DNA of 64,000 nt from Candidatus Alistipes avicola (GTDB taxonomy: Bacteria > Bacteroidota > Bacteroidia > Bacteroidales > Rikenellaceae): contig DWYR01000009.1 in assembly GCA_019118565.1 (NCBI GenBank), forward strand, positions 186,001 through 250,000, read 5' to 3'. A model generated the notes under the pieces. It was not told the origin of the DNA. It made no database searches and saw nothing but the letters and a program-made list of their open reading frames with translations. Below are positions 1-8,912 of the stretch, one piece after another (position 1 is the stretch's first letter; each line of letters begins with the position of its first letter). A program made the position numbers and the translations under genes.

Positions 1-1
1 C

Positions 2-853
2 GAGTTTATGACCCCGCTCTTCCCGACCGAAAAGTTCTGTCTGACGGGAAACGGACACAACAACCTCTCGACCCGTGTCGTCGATCTCTTCTCGCCGATC
101 GGCAAAGGACAGCGAGCCTTAATCGTCGCTCAGCCCAAAACCGGTAAAACGGTTCTGATGCAATCGATCGCCAACGCCATAGCCGACAACCACCCGGAGG
201 TTTACATGATCGTCCTGCTCATCGACGAGCGTCCGGAGGAGGTTACCGAGATGGCCCGCAACGTGAAGGCCGAGGTCGTTGCATCGACTTTCGACGAGCA
301 GGCCTCTAGACACGTCAAGGTAGCGGAGATGGTACTCGAAAAGGCCAAACGCATGGTCGAGTGCGGACACGACGTCGTAATATTCCTCGACTCGATCACC
401 CGTCTGGCCCGCGCCTACAACTCGGTGCAGCCCGCATCCGGCAAGGTGCTTTCGGGTGGTGTGGATGCCAACGCGCTGCACAAGCCCAAACGCTTCTTCG
501 GTGCAGCCCGAAACACCGAGGAGAAAGGGTCGCTTACGATCATCGCAACAGCCCTGATCGATACCGGATCGAAGATGGACGAGGTGATCTTCGAGGAGTT
601 CAAGGGGACCGGCAATATGGAGTTGCAGCTCGACCGCAAGTTAGCCAACAAACGAGTATATCCTGCGGTCGATGTAATCGCATCGGGTACGCGTCGTGAA
701 GACTTGTTGCTCTCACGCGAAGTAATGAACCGCACTTGGGTATTGCGCAAGTACCTTTCGGACATGACCCCCGTCGAGGCGATGGAGTTCCTGCAAAAAC
801 AGATGAACCTGACAGAGACCAACGAGGAGTTCCTGGCGACAATGAATCAATAA
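2..853 (+). CDS. rho: Transcription termination factor Rho, C-terminal part (5' end outside window)
   Basis: Reading frame is open at the window edge; Walker A-type [32 protein letters not shown] and [10 protein letters not shown] motifs of Rho. Confidence 0.97.
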   Translation, partial: EFMTPLFPTEKFCLTGNGHNNLSTRVVDLFSPIGKGQRALIVAQPKTGKTVLMQSIANAIADNHPEVYMIVLLIDERPEEVTEMARNVKAEVVASTFDEQASRHVKVAEMVLEKAKRMVECGHDVVIFLDSITRLARAYNSVQPASGKVLSGGVDANALHKPKRFFGAARNTEEKGSLTIIATALIDTGSKMDEVIFEEFKGTGNMELQLDRKLANKRVYPAVDVIASGTRREDLLLSREVMNRTWVLRKYLSDMTPVEAMEFLQKQMNLTETNEEFLATMNQ

Positions 854-871
854 ACTCAAAAAAGTATCAAT

Positions 872-1648
872 ATGATACGGACGATCGTATTTACGTTATT
901 GGCCTGCCTGTTACATGTTACACAGGTCCTGGCGTGGGGACAAAAGGGGCACGATGTCGTAGCCTACATTGCAGAATGCAACCTCACACCCGAAGCCTCC
1001 GAGAAAATAGAACAACTGCTCGACGGGAAATCATTGGTCTACTATGCCAATTGGTTAGACTCGGCGAGCCACACCCCCGAATACGCCTATACAAAAACGT
1101 GGCACTACGCCAATATCGACGAGGGATTCACGTATGAAACCATGACGAAAAATCCCGATGGAGATGTCGTCCAGGCACTCGATCGCATCATATCGGAACT
1201 GAAAGACGGAGACCTCGATGCACAAACAGAGCAGCTCTATCTGAAAATGCTGATCCATCTGGTTGGGGATCTTCACTGTCCGATGCACACAGGACACCTG
1301 AGCGACCGGGGTGGCAATTCGGTCCCCGTCCGATTCTTCGGTAACGAGACAAATCTCCATTCGGTTTGGGATACGGCTCTTCCGGAAGCTGCCCACAAAT
1401 GGAGCTATTCGGAGTGGCAGAATCAGATCGACCGGCTCGACGAAGAGCAGACCGCACTCGTTCAATCCGGCACACCCCAAGAGTGGCTTGAAGAGGGTAG
1501 TGCGATCTGTCGGCAGATCTATCTCGACACCCCGTCGGGAGCGGAGATATCCTACGATTATATCGCAACCTACACGCCGATTGTCGAACAACAGCTGCTC
1601 AAAGCAGGGCATCGGCTGGCCGGAATACTGAACGAAATCTACGGATAA
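872..1648 (+). CDS. S1/P1-type nuclease, secreted
   Basis: Signal peptide then mature N-terminus WGQKGHDVVAYIAE; HLVGDLHCPMHTG and NLHSVWD zinc-site motifs of the S1/P1 nuclease family. Confidence 0.93.
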   Translation: MIRTIVFTLLACLLHVTQVLAWGQKGHDVVAYIAECNLTPEASEKIEQLLDGKSLVYYANWLDSASHTPEYAYTKTWHYANIDEGFTYETMTKNPDGDVVQALDRIISELKDGDLDAQTEQLYLKMLIHLVGDLHCPMHTGHLSDRGGNSVPVRFFGNETNLHSVWDTALPEAAHKWSYSEWQNQIDRLDEEQTALVQSGTPQEWLEEGSAICRQIYLDTPSGAEISYDYIATYTPIVEQQLLKAGHRLAGILNEIYG

Positions 1649-1664
1649 ACCTTTGTGATATAAC

Positions 1665-1701
1665 AAAAAACCTGTCTCCCTTCGGGGAAGACAGGTTTTT
1701 T
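1665..1701. terminator. Bidirectional intrinsic terminator between convergent genes
   Basis: aaaaaacctgtctccc-ttcg-gggaagacaggtttttt stem-loop with A/T tails. Confidence 0.85.
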
Positions 1702-1702
1702 A

Positions 1703-2701
1703 TTATAAGCCGTAGAGAAAATCCATCACATCGACCGCATCGGGATAATCCCCAAGGGCAGGGTGTTGCGAACGCCCGAACGGGACACAACGGGGATGTT
1801 CGATACACTCCGAAACCACGCACTGCATCTGGGTCTCATGCACACGGAGCCACTCCGTCACTTGTGACAAATCATCATACTCGATCAGGGAGATTTCACT
1901 AAGCGCCTGAGGAAATTCCGATTGCGGAATCAGCAGGGCAAAACCCAAGTCAGCAAACGTTTGCCCGCAAATCCGGCGCAAGGCTCTCCGCTGAAGATAA
2001 TTATGCCGATATTTCGGATTCATCGTCCGTGACGGCAGTTTCACACGATATCCGCGCGGCACAAAGAGCAAGGAGACATTCCTGCATCCGAGACCCGAAT
2101 AGGAGAAGAGATCATTCCCCAAAGCGGCCAACTGAGTATCCGTTTCCCGGCCGCTTAACACTGCGACAGAGTGACGGTTTCCGCGCAGCAGGGCAGGAAT
2201 ACCGGCATATTGAGTCCGGAAATAGCGATTGGCATTATCACTGCCCGTAGCAATGACTGCCTGCACCTGCGTCGACTCGTCGTAAACAGCCAACGGAAGT
2301 TCCGGATCGATCTGCAGCAGGAGGTCGATAACATAGCGCATCAGTACCGTATCTTTCGCGGAGATTTTCACCAGGCAACGATGACCGGCAGCCAGGACAC
2401 ACGACAAATCGAAAAAACCGACCAACGGAATATTTCCGGCCATCACGACCAGTACGGATCGAGACGAGAGGGTAGCGGGGCGTTTGTATCGGGCAAGCCA
2501 ATCAGTCAGTTTTCCCCGATCCAGGAACTCTTCGCAAATAGCCTGAACCGCAGTTTCAACCTCTGTCGAAGTGAACCACTCATTCGCACGGCAAGCCTCA
2601 GCAATAACCTTACGCGTATCGGGGTCTTGTCCGAAGGTCTGCAAACACTCACCCAATTCAACAAAAATATCTATCGGATTTTTCATTTTCAAGTACGACA
2701 A
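1703..2701 (-). CDS. Acyl-CoA reductase, LuxC-like family
   Basis: ALDH-like LuxC-family features: VLVVMAGNIPLVGFFDLSCVLAAGHRCLVKISAKDTVL, LFSYSGLGCRNVSLLFVPRGY. Confidence 0.75.
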   Translation of the reverse strand: MSYLKMKNPIDIFVELGECLQTFGQDPDTRKVIAEACRANEWFTSTEVETAVQAICEEFLDRGKLTDWLARYKRPATLSSRSVLVVMAGNIPLVGFFDLSCVLAAGHRCLVKISAKDTVLMRYVIDLLLQIDPELPLAVYDESTQVQAVIATGSDNANRYFRTQYAGIPALLRGNRHSVAVLSGRETDTQLAALGNDLFSYSGLGCRNVSLLFVPRGYRVKLPSRTMNPKYRHNYLQRRALRRICGQTFADLGFALLIPQSEFPQALSEISLIEYDDLSQVTEWLRVHETQMQCVVSECIEHPRCVPFGRSQHPALGDYPDAVDVMDFLYGL

Positions 2702-2840
2702 TCTTCAAACTTCTGAAAGTTTCCGGATGCAAAAATACGAAAAGATGCTGTAAATAGAGCAGTAAGTCCGCTTCAGCGGGGAGCAATGCATTTTCAGATG
2801 CAGAAACAGCCCTATTTTTTTGGATCATTATTTTTTTTTA

Positions 2841-2850
2841 CTATCTTTGC
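2841..2850 (+). promoter_or_regulatory. Bacteroidetes-type -7 box upstream of tRNA
   Basis: ctatctttgc matches TAnnTTTG immediately 5' of the tRNA gene. Confidence 0.6.
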
Positions 2851-2862
2851 ACTCGCATTTAT

Positions 2863-2935
2863 GCGGAAATAGCTCAGTTGGTAGAGCACAACCTTGCCAA
2901 GGTTGGGGTCGCGAGTTCGAGTCTCGTTTTCCGCT
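2863..2935 (+). tRNA. tRNA-Gly(GCC)
   Basis: gcggaaa...tttccgc acceptor stem, anticodon arm caacc-ttGCCaa-ggttg, T arm with gttcgag; cloverleaf folds by eye. Confidence 0.95.
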
Positions 2936-2940
2936 CTCGA

Positions 2941-2967
2941 AGGCAGTCTAAAAAGACTGCCTTTTTC
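2941..2967 (+). terminator. Intrinsic terminator after tRNA-Gly
   Basis: aggcagtct-aaaa-agactgcct followed by ttttc. Confidence 0.85.
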
Positions 2968-3216
2968 GTTTGTATCCTGGTAGTTGCATTTTCTTCGCAA
3001 GATTCTTCCGACAAAACAGGGAAGCTGAGATTTCGGGTGTTTCCTAAAAAATATTCCGACCCGGAATGCTTTTACAGCCCCCCCCAAAAAAAAGCAGAGC
3101 TGTCTGCCGAACGTTCTCCCTGCCACGTGTCTTATCCGCAACACACAGCATATCGCACGGCAAACAGCTCCGTTCCCCATGATTCGCAAGGCCAATCAGA
3201 AGGGATAGTGTATCGA

Positions 3217-4335
3217 TCACTCTTCGTAATAGAGTCTCATCGAGAAGGTAATGCCATCGGAGGCAATCCTTATTTCAGACAGATACTCTCCGTTGAACTC
3301 ATAATCATACTTCACGGTGTAAGAATATCCCTCTACATCGGTCAATGTGAACTCCTGAGGCAAATATTTCGTGCGGGTTCCTCCGATATTCAACAAATAA
3401 GCGTACGAGAGAGACAACTCGTCGATCTCTTCCAGAAAATCACCGCTTCCCAGCAAATCGAGATTAAGGTTGTTCAAAACCGACTTGTTCGGAGTGAATA
3501 CGATGGAATAAGGGCCGTAACTATCACCATTTTCGACCGCTTTCTCCGTAACAGCATAACGCTGTAGCCAACCGCCTTCTCCAATAGTCAATGTCCCATC
3601 GTACGTATTGGGGCCAAGGCCATCTTCCGTGACAGCAAAAGTGATACCGGTCAGATACCCCTTGGCATCATACGCATAATCGGTTTCCCACTGGGTGCCC
3701 GGCTCGCTCTCGATACAGCGAACCGCACGACCGTTTGCCAGACTGAACGTAGTATTGCTTTGAAAGTCAGGTTCCGTATATTGCATCGTCACTTCATCTT
3801 GCCCATACACGATTTCCAGCACATCTCCATACGATCCGGATTGCGTCTCGATCTTGGTCAACCGTCCTTCCGCGTCGTAGGAATAAAAAGAAATATACTC
3901 GCTTTCTTCATCCGTAAAGACCGACTTAATGATCTTCTTAGGCAAAATTTCCACATCCTCGCCATCTCCCGAATCCGTCTGTCTCGCAAATACGAGCGTT
4001 CCGAGCATCCATTCGTCCCCATTTTCCCTGAGTAATACGAACTGCTCCCCGAACACTTCGGGAGCCGTAAAGGTAAGGGCTGTTGCCGTAACGTTGGTTA
4101 TGACCGCCTGCACATCGGCAGCTTTTACGACACTCCGCAACCAAATTTCACTGTCGGAAGTAAATCCCTTCCCCTGAATCGTCACCGGACTTCCAGGCAT
4201 CACCGGATTCTCCGCACTCGATGCAGGCACCGACACTTCCGTTACGGGGCAAACGGGCTCCCCGCCATTCTCCTCCGTTTCACATCCGCAGAGCAATGCC
4301 GCAACTATGAAACAAAATAAGATCTTTTTCATCAT
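3217..4335 (-). CDS. Lipoprotein with IPT/TIG-like N-terminal domain
   Basis: Signal peptide with lipobox (ALLCGCETEE); PVTIQGKGFTSDSEIWL resembles an IPT/TIG domain; C-terminal YD-rich region (YAYDAKGYLTGI). Confidence 0.7.
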   Translation of the reverse strand: MMKKILFCFIVAALLCGCETEENGGEPVCPVTEVSVPASSAENPVMPGSPVTIQGKGFTSDSEIWLRSVVKAADVQAVITNVTATALTFTAPEVFGEQFVLLRENGDEWMLGTLVFARQTDSGDGEDVEILPKKIIKSVFTDEESEYISFYSYDAEGRLTKIETQSGSYGDVLEIVYGQDEVTMQYTEPDFQSNTTFSLANGRAVRCIESEPGTQWETDYAYDAKGYLTGITFAVTEDGLGPNTYDGTLTIGEGGWLQRYAVTEKAVENGDSYGPYSIVFTPNKSVLNNLNLDLLGSGDFLEEIDELSLSYAYLLNIGGTRTKYLPQEFTLTDVEGYSYTVKYDYEFNGEYLSEIRIASDGITFSMRLYYEE

Positions 4336-5037
4336 AATACGACTGATAAGTTTGTTTGTGTTATTAATTTCTTAACAAAGTCCTCTCTGTAGCAAGATGC
4401 CGAATGAGATCATCTGCCGCACGGATAGTTTACAAACAACCGCACAGCAATCTCTTCGTAGAAGCTACAGTTTGAGAAGCCTGGGTGGACAGGATTGTCC
4501 ACGACAAGTACCCGATCAACCGAAACGGGACCATTCCTCTCCCTGATTCCGACCGTTCCCCTTTTCGGAGAATCGTCCAGGGAACCTCCTTTAAAAAGAG
4601 TCATCATCTCTGTATCTTTTTTACTCTCCCGTCCCCCGGAGAGATCCTACAAAAAGAAAGCGTGGGACCGATAACTCATTCCATTATAGCAGGCTCTGGT
4701 AAACCTTTGACGTGAAATAAGCAACAATCCCCACGCCCGTATACATACAGACGCAAGAGCCGTCGGCCCATTCTCCGTCAAAAAGAAATTTACCAGATTT
4801 CGCTATAGAGAATCGAGCTAACACCTTCGTGTAAGTTCCAATATGTCCGCCATCCTATCGGATGACAAGACAAATTTAGCATTTTTCCATTTCACAGACA
4901 AGTTTTCAGGGTCTAAAGGACTGTTGCCGTTCATTTTACCCTGTATACCATTCATGTCTGCGGAGATATTCGACAAATCGCCCAAAGCAACGATTCATCT
5001 AACAAACTCCCGAACGATCCAACAAGCACCGTCTTCG

Positions 5038-5985
5038 TTAATAAGCCCCTCTATTCCGGCGAACTCGGGAGGTAAGTTTGGGGAACAGTTTACGGAACCG
5101 AATCAAATGAGTCGAAATAGTACTGCCGGCAACAATAAAGGTCACTGCGGCGACGATCATCGCAACCCCGCAAACTATACGCAGGGTCAACTCCTCCCCA
5201 AAGATCAAGACTCCGAAAAACACGGCAGTCACCGGTTCCAAGGCCCCAAGAATAGCGGTCGGAGTCGATCCTATGTACTGAATGGCTCGAGTTGTGCAAA
5301 GAAAGGAAATCGCTGTCGGGAAAACAGCAAGGGCCAGGAGATTTCCCCACAGATACCATTGCCCCGGCAAACGGAGTCCGCATCCGAAATCAAGACGGAC
5401 CCAAAACAACGACAACCCGAACAACAACACATAAAAAGTAACTTTAAGCGTCGCCATGTTTTTGAGCGTCGACCGATTGATTCCTACAATATAGATCGCA
5501 TAGGACAAAGCCGACACCAATACCAAAGAAGTTCCTACCAGGCTGAGCGTCGCACCGTCACCTCCCTTATACAACATGCCGATTCCCCCCAGAGCCAACA
5601 GAATGCACAAGCAGGTCCACAACTTCAACTTTTCCTTAAACAGGAAGGCCATAATAAGCGCCACCATAATAGGATATACGAACAGCAGAGTAGAGGCGAT
5701 ACCCGCATCCATATAATTATAACTCTGAAACAGCGTAAGCGATGAGAGTGCAACCAACAGTCCCATGACAATCAATGGGATCACCTCATTTCGTTGCAGT
5801 TTGAAATTCCGGCCCCTCAACTTAATCATTGCACCCAAAATCGGAAGCGCAAACAGATACCGGAAAAACAGTACCGAATCCGGATCCATCCCCGTTTTAT
5901 AGAGAGGCAGGGCAAACAGGGGATTCATTCCGTAAGTGGCGGCAGCGATAGCGCCCAACAAATATCCTTTGAACTGGGGATTCAC
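5038..5985 (-). CDS. DMT-superfamily (EamA) transporter
   Basis: About ten hydrophobic helices in two EamA-like halves (GLLVALSSLTLFQSYNYMDAGIASTLLFVYPIMVALI; TPTAILGALEPVTAVFFGVLIFGEELT). Confidence 0.88.
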   Translation of the reverse strand: MNPQFKGYLLGAIAAATYGMNPLFALPLYKTGMDPDSVLFFRYLFALPILGAMIKLRGRNFKLQRNEVIPLIVMGLLVALSSLTLFQSYNYMDAGIASTLLFVYPIMVALIMAFLFKEKLKLWTCLCILLALGGIGMLYKGGDGATLSLVGTSLVLVSALSYAIYIVGINRSTLKNMATLKVTFYVLLFGLSLFWVRLDFGCGLRLPGQWYLWGNLLALAVFPTAISFLCTTRAIQYIGSTPTAILGALEPVTAVFFGVLIFGEELTLRIVCGVAMIVAAVTFIVAGSTISTHLIRFRKLFPKLTSRVRRNRGAY

Positions 5986-6026
5986 CGGGTAATCTCTATA
6001 TTCATGAACAAGACAGGCCGTTCCTC

Positions 6027-6800
6027 CTATCTGAACGATCGCTCATCCTTTGTCGCTCTATCATTATTGTTCGTATCCGCTACGAGAGGGGAATTCTCCT
6101 GCTGCAAATCGGCAAACCAATACGTATACGTTTTTCGGGTTCCGTCATCCAACCCGATCTCATAACTACGACAAAATGGCTTCCCCAGCCGGAACGGCAC
6201 CGGCAAAGAGAATATCGGGCCATCGTAGCAGAACGTATGGTACTCGCCGTTCTCGCCGTTCGGATCGACCGACACAGGGAGCGATGCGATAAATTCCGGG
6301 GTGATCTCCCGGCCGATGGCACCGGCACCCAACCCGTCGGCCATGGTCGTAACCACGACAGTTTGAAGGCCCGATGTCAGGAAATCGGCGATCACCTCCT
6401 GCGAGGAGCGATCCCACAAAGGCTCCACGACCTCGATTCCATGCGGAGCAAGCTGACGCTCGCGGTACTTGCGGACATCGTGCAGGAAAATGTCCCCAAA
6501 AATAAAGTGGGTAACACCCTGCGCCTTGAAGTGTACCACGGCCCGCGACATGGCCGACTCATAATCCTCCATATTCCCTTTGGGGGTCAAATCCACGGCA
6601 TAGAGCGGAATACCGATCCGCTCGGCCTGCGCTTCGAGCAACGGGAGAGGAATACAGTGCATCGTCGAACGACGCGTATCGCGATTGAAGGTTGTCAAGA
6701 GAGCGACGATCTCATAGAGCCCCGATTGTTGCGCCCGCAGCAGGGCGTGAGCGGAGTCCTTGCCTCCGCTCCAGTTGAAAACAGCCTTTATCCGTTCCAT
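6027..6800 (-). CDS. DUF71/COG2102 (Dph6-related) ATP-pyrophosphatase family protein
   Basis: PP-loop FNWSGGKDSAHALL at the N-terminus; GDIFLHDVRKYRE, EPLWDRSSQEVIADF motifs. Start chosen at MERIKAVFNW, overlapping the upstream gene. Confidence 0.85.
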   Translation of the reverse strand: MERIKAVFNWSGGKDSAHALLRAQQSGLYEIVALLTTFNRDTRRSTMHCIPLPLLEAQAERIGIPLYAVDLTPKGNMEDYESAMSRAVVHFKAQGVTHFIFGDIFLHDVRKYRERQLAPHGIEVVEPLWDRSSQEVIADFLTSGLQTVVVTTMADGLGAGAIGREITPEFIASLPVSVDPNGENGEYHTFCYDGPIFSLPVPFRLGKPFCRSYEIGLDDGTRKTYTYWFADLQQENSPLVADTNNNDRATKDERSFR

Positions 6801-7363
6801 TCCACACAATCCGCATTATGGAAAAATCCGCAAACAAGGGTCAAGTATTCGGGCAGCATCCCATTCTGCCCCCATTTCAATTCGATTCCGAAGAGTTCGG
6901 AAGTCGTCTTCCCGATATTAAAACCGAAAGCCTCCAGGGAGGGACGGACCAACTCCGGATGGCGGCAGGGGAGATTCTCCCGACGGGCACAAGTCCCCTC
7001 CGGGCAGTACAGGCACGTTCCGGCATAGGCAAAAGAGTGCCCATCATATTGCTTCTCCATCTCCCGCAAACAATTCTCCAGCCGTCTCCGCTCAGGCAAG
7101 ATCAAACGGCGGGCTTCTGAAATCGGAATCTGCTGCTCGTCCGGGACAATCTTCGTTGCAATAAGGAAGGCCGTCCGATAGCGGGCCAACACCTCTTCGG
7201 CATCGAACTCAAAAGGAGGGCACCCCCAACTGCGGCCATAGTTGGGGCAAGCACGGCAGCACGCCTCGAAACGGGCGGCATCACGGAATCCGGCGACATA
7301 GTCGCGCACCGGCAGTACGGCGGTAAAATCCTGCGCCGCATAGGATAGCATCTGTTCGAACAT
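6788..7363 (-). CDS. DUF2284 family cysteine-rich metal-binding protein
   Basis: CCRACPNYGRSWGCPPFEFD and CLYCPEGTCARRENLPCRHPELVRPSLEAFGFNIGKT are typical DUF2284 patterns. Confidence 0.82.
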   Translation of the reverse strand: MFEQMLSYAAQDFTAVLPVRDYVAGFRDAARFEACCRACPNYGRSWGCPPFEFDAEEVLARYRTAFLIATKIVPDEQQIPISEARRLILPERRRLENCLREMEKQYDGHSFAYAGTCLYCPEGTCARRENLPCRHPELVRPSLEAFGFNIGKTTSELFGIELKWGQNGMLPEYLTLVCGFFHNADCVEWNG

Positions 7364-7564
7364 ACTAAAAAAGATCGAATCAAAACAACAGGACAGCTAA
7401 GAGGGTAGCCTATTCTCAGGATCCGGGAGATCGAGGTCCATTCCGTCCCTTGCCGGATAGCCGGAATGCGAAGCCACCTCTTTCGCGCGTACAAAAATAG
7501 CTTTTTTCAAGACAGTCTCCCCGATGGACGAATAAAAATTCAAAATTCCGAGTCCGGCTATTGC

Positions 7565-7590
7565 TTGTTCAAAATAAACCTTTATATTTG
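7565..7590 (+). promoter_or_regulatory. Predicted promoter for the cobalamin riboswitch transcript
   Basis: -7 box tatatttg (7583-7590, TAnnTTTG) directly upstream of the riboswitch; an upstream ttg lies near the -33 position. Confidence 0.6.
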
Positions 7591-7597
7591 TCCCAGA

Positions 7598-7800
7598 TTT
7601 GGTTTTCCCATTCTCCGCAACCGGAGGGGAAATGAAAAGGGAATCGGGTGCAAATCCCGAACAGTCCCGCTGCTGTGAAGCTCCGCGACGTTCCGAACAT
7701 CTCAGCCACTGACCTGCACTAGGTCGGGAAGGCCTCGGAACAGGAGCGAGTCAGAAGACCTGCCAGATCGATTCGACATCGAAAGCCCCCGTGGACTGGG
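7598..7800 (+). ncRNA. Cobalamin (AdoCbl-type) riboswitch
   Basis: gggaatcgggtgcaaatcccgaacagtcccgctgctgtgaag...gccactgacctgcactaggtcgggaaggcc...agtcagaagacctgcc; B12 box at 7749-7764. Outer boundaries approximate. Confidence 0.95.
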
Positions 7801-7994
7801 ATTCCGATTTCGTTGCATATTGCACTTTATTTTATAAGAGCAAAAGTTCCGATCCCCTCATCGGAGCATGCATGATTCCGAGGCCTCGAATCATCGAGAA
7901 CCAAGGGGAAAAGCACAGGTTTTAAGTACCCGGCATCTTTACTCGGGTATATCGGTTCATCGCACATCAGCGATTGATACCGGGCAAGGGAAAT

Positions 7995-8075
7995 AAAAAG
8001 GCGCGGCAAAAAAATAGACTCGTAGCTGCCAAGAGAAATAAATAAGAGATTGAATGTGTACGCCGCGCCTTTTTT
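7995..8075 (+). terminator. Candidate terminator: GC-rich inverted repeat with T-tract and 54-nt loop
   Basis: aaaaaggcgcggc (7995-8007) pairs perfectly with gccgcgccttttt (8062-8074), followed by another T. Confidence 0.5.
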
Positions 8076-8136
8076 ACTTTTCTTCCTCCTAACTTGAAAG
8101 AACTACACCTTCCAGACAGAGAAACAGTCGCTCCAT

Positions 8137-8323
8137 TTTGTCTCTGCGCTCACCTTTCACTATCTTTGTTCAGACAGGCTACGGGTTGGGATAAAAAATA
8201 TAAGGAACAAGTTTCGATATTTTATTCTCCTTTCACCTTTCCCTATCTTTACAGAAAATAGGATGCGCCTCAGACAAATTCGCAAACAAGTTTGCATTTG
8301 CCTCTCGGCTTTCGCTATCTTTG
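8137..8323 (+). promoter_or_regulatory. Three tandem promoter-like elements upstream of cobO
   Basis: TTTCnCTATCTTTR occurs three times, with -7 boxes at 8161-8168, 8244-8251 and 8316-8323. Copies 1 and 3 have an upstream TTTG at 20-21 nt spacing. Confidence 0.6.
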
Positions 8324-8360
8324 CTGAAGATCGGGGGTAGCTCCGATCCCAACACTCGTT

Positions 8361-8885
8361 ATGAACATGGAACAAACAGGCTACCTTCACGTCTATACGG
8401 GAAACGGCAAGGGGAAGACAACCTCGGCATTCGGATTGGCCGTCCGGGCTCTGTGCGCAGGCCGCAGTGTCTATATCGGGCAGTTCGTCAAGTCGATGAA
8501 GTACAACGAGACGAAGATCGAGCAACTCTTTGATCGAGTACGGATCGAACAGCTCGGAAGCGGATGTTTTATCACACGGGAACCGGCTCCGGAGGATATC
8601 CGGCTGGCACAGGAAGGGTGGGCCCGTTGTGCGGCACTGCTCGAAAGCGGCGAATACGACCTGGTCATTCTGGATGAACTGACCATCGCCCTGCATTTCG
8701 GGCTGCTCACAACCGATCAGGTGCTGAAGACACTGGCTCGCCGCAACCGTTCGGTCGAGGTAGTCATCACAGGCCGATATGCCCCGCAAGCATTGATCGA
8801 CGCAGCGGATCTGGTTACGGAGATGCAGGAGATCAAACATTACTATACAAAAGGAGTCCTCTCGCGGGAGGGGATCGACCGTTAA
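8361..8885 (+). CDS. cobO: Cob(I)yrinic acid a,c-diamide adenosyltransferase (CobO/BtuR type)
   Basis: GYLHVYTGNGKGKTTSAFGLAVRA P-loop, DLVILDELTIALHFGLL, VVITGRYAPQALIDAADLVTEM motifs. Confidence 0.94.
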   Translation: MNMEQTGYLHVYTGNGKGKTTSAFGLAVRALCAGRSVYIGQFVKSMKYNETKIEQLFDRVRIEQLGSGCFITREPAPEDIRLAQEGWARCAALLESGEYDLVILDELTIALHFGLLTTDQVLKTLARRNRSVEVVITGRYAPQALIDAADLVTEMQEIKHYYTKGVLSREGIDR

Positions 8886-8912
8886 TCCTGAACATAAAAA
8901 CAGCTATACGAT

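Noticed and set aside
7466-7678. 70-aa plus-strand ORF in the riboswitch region
   Set aside because: Overlaps the cobalamin riboswitch promoter and aptamer; not a plausible gene.
7827-8009. 60-aa minus-strand ORF (TTG start) opposite the post-riboswitch region
   Set aside because: Non-ATG start, ends inside structured inverted repeats, no family recognised; better explained as antisense of the structured RNA region.
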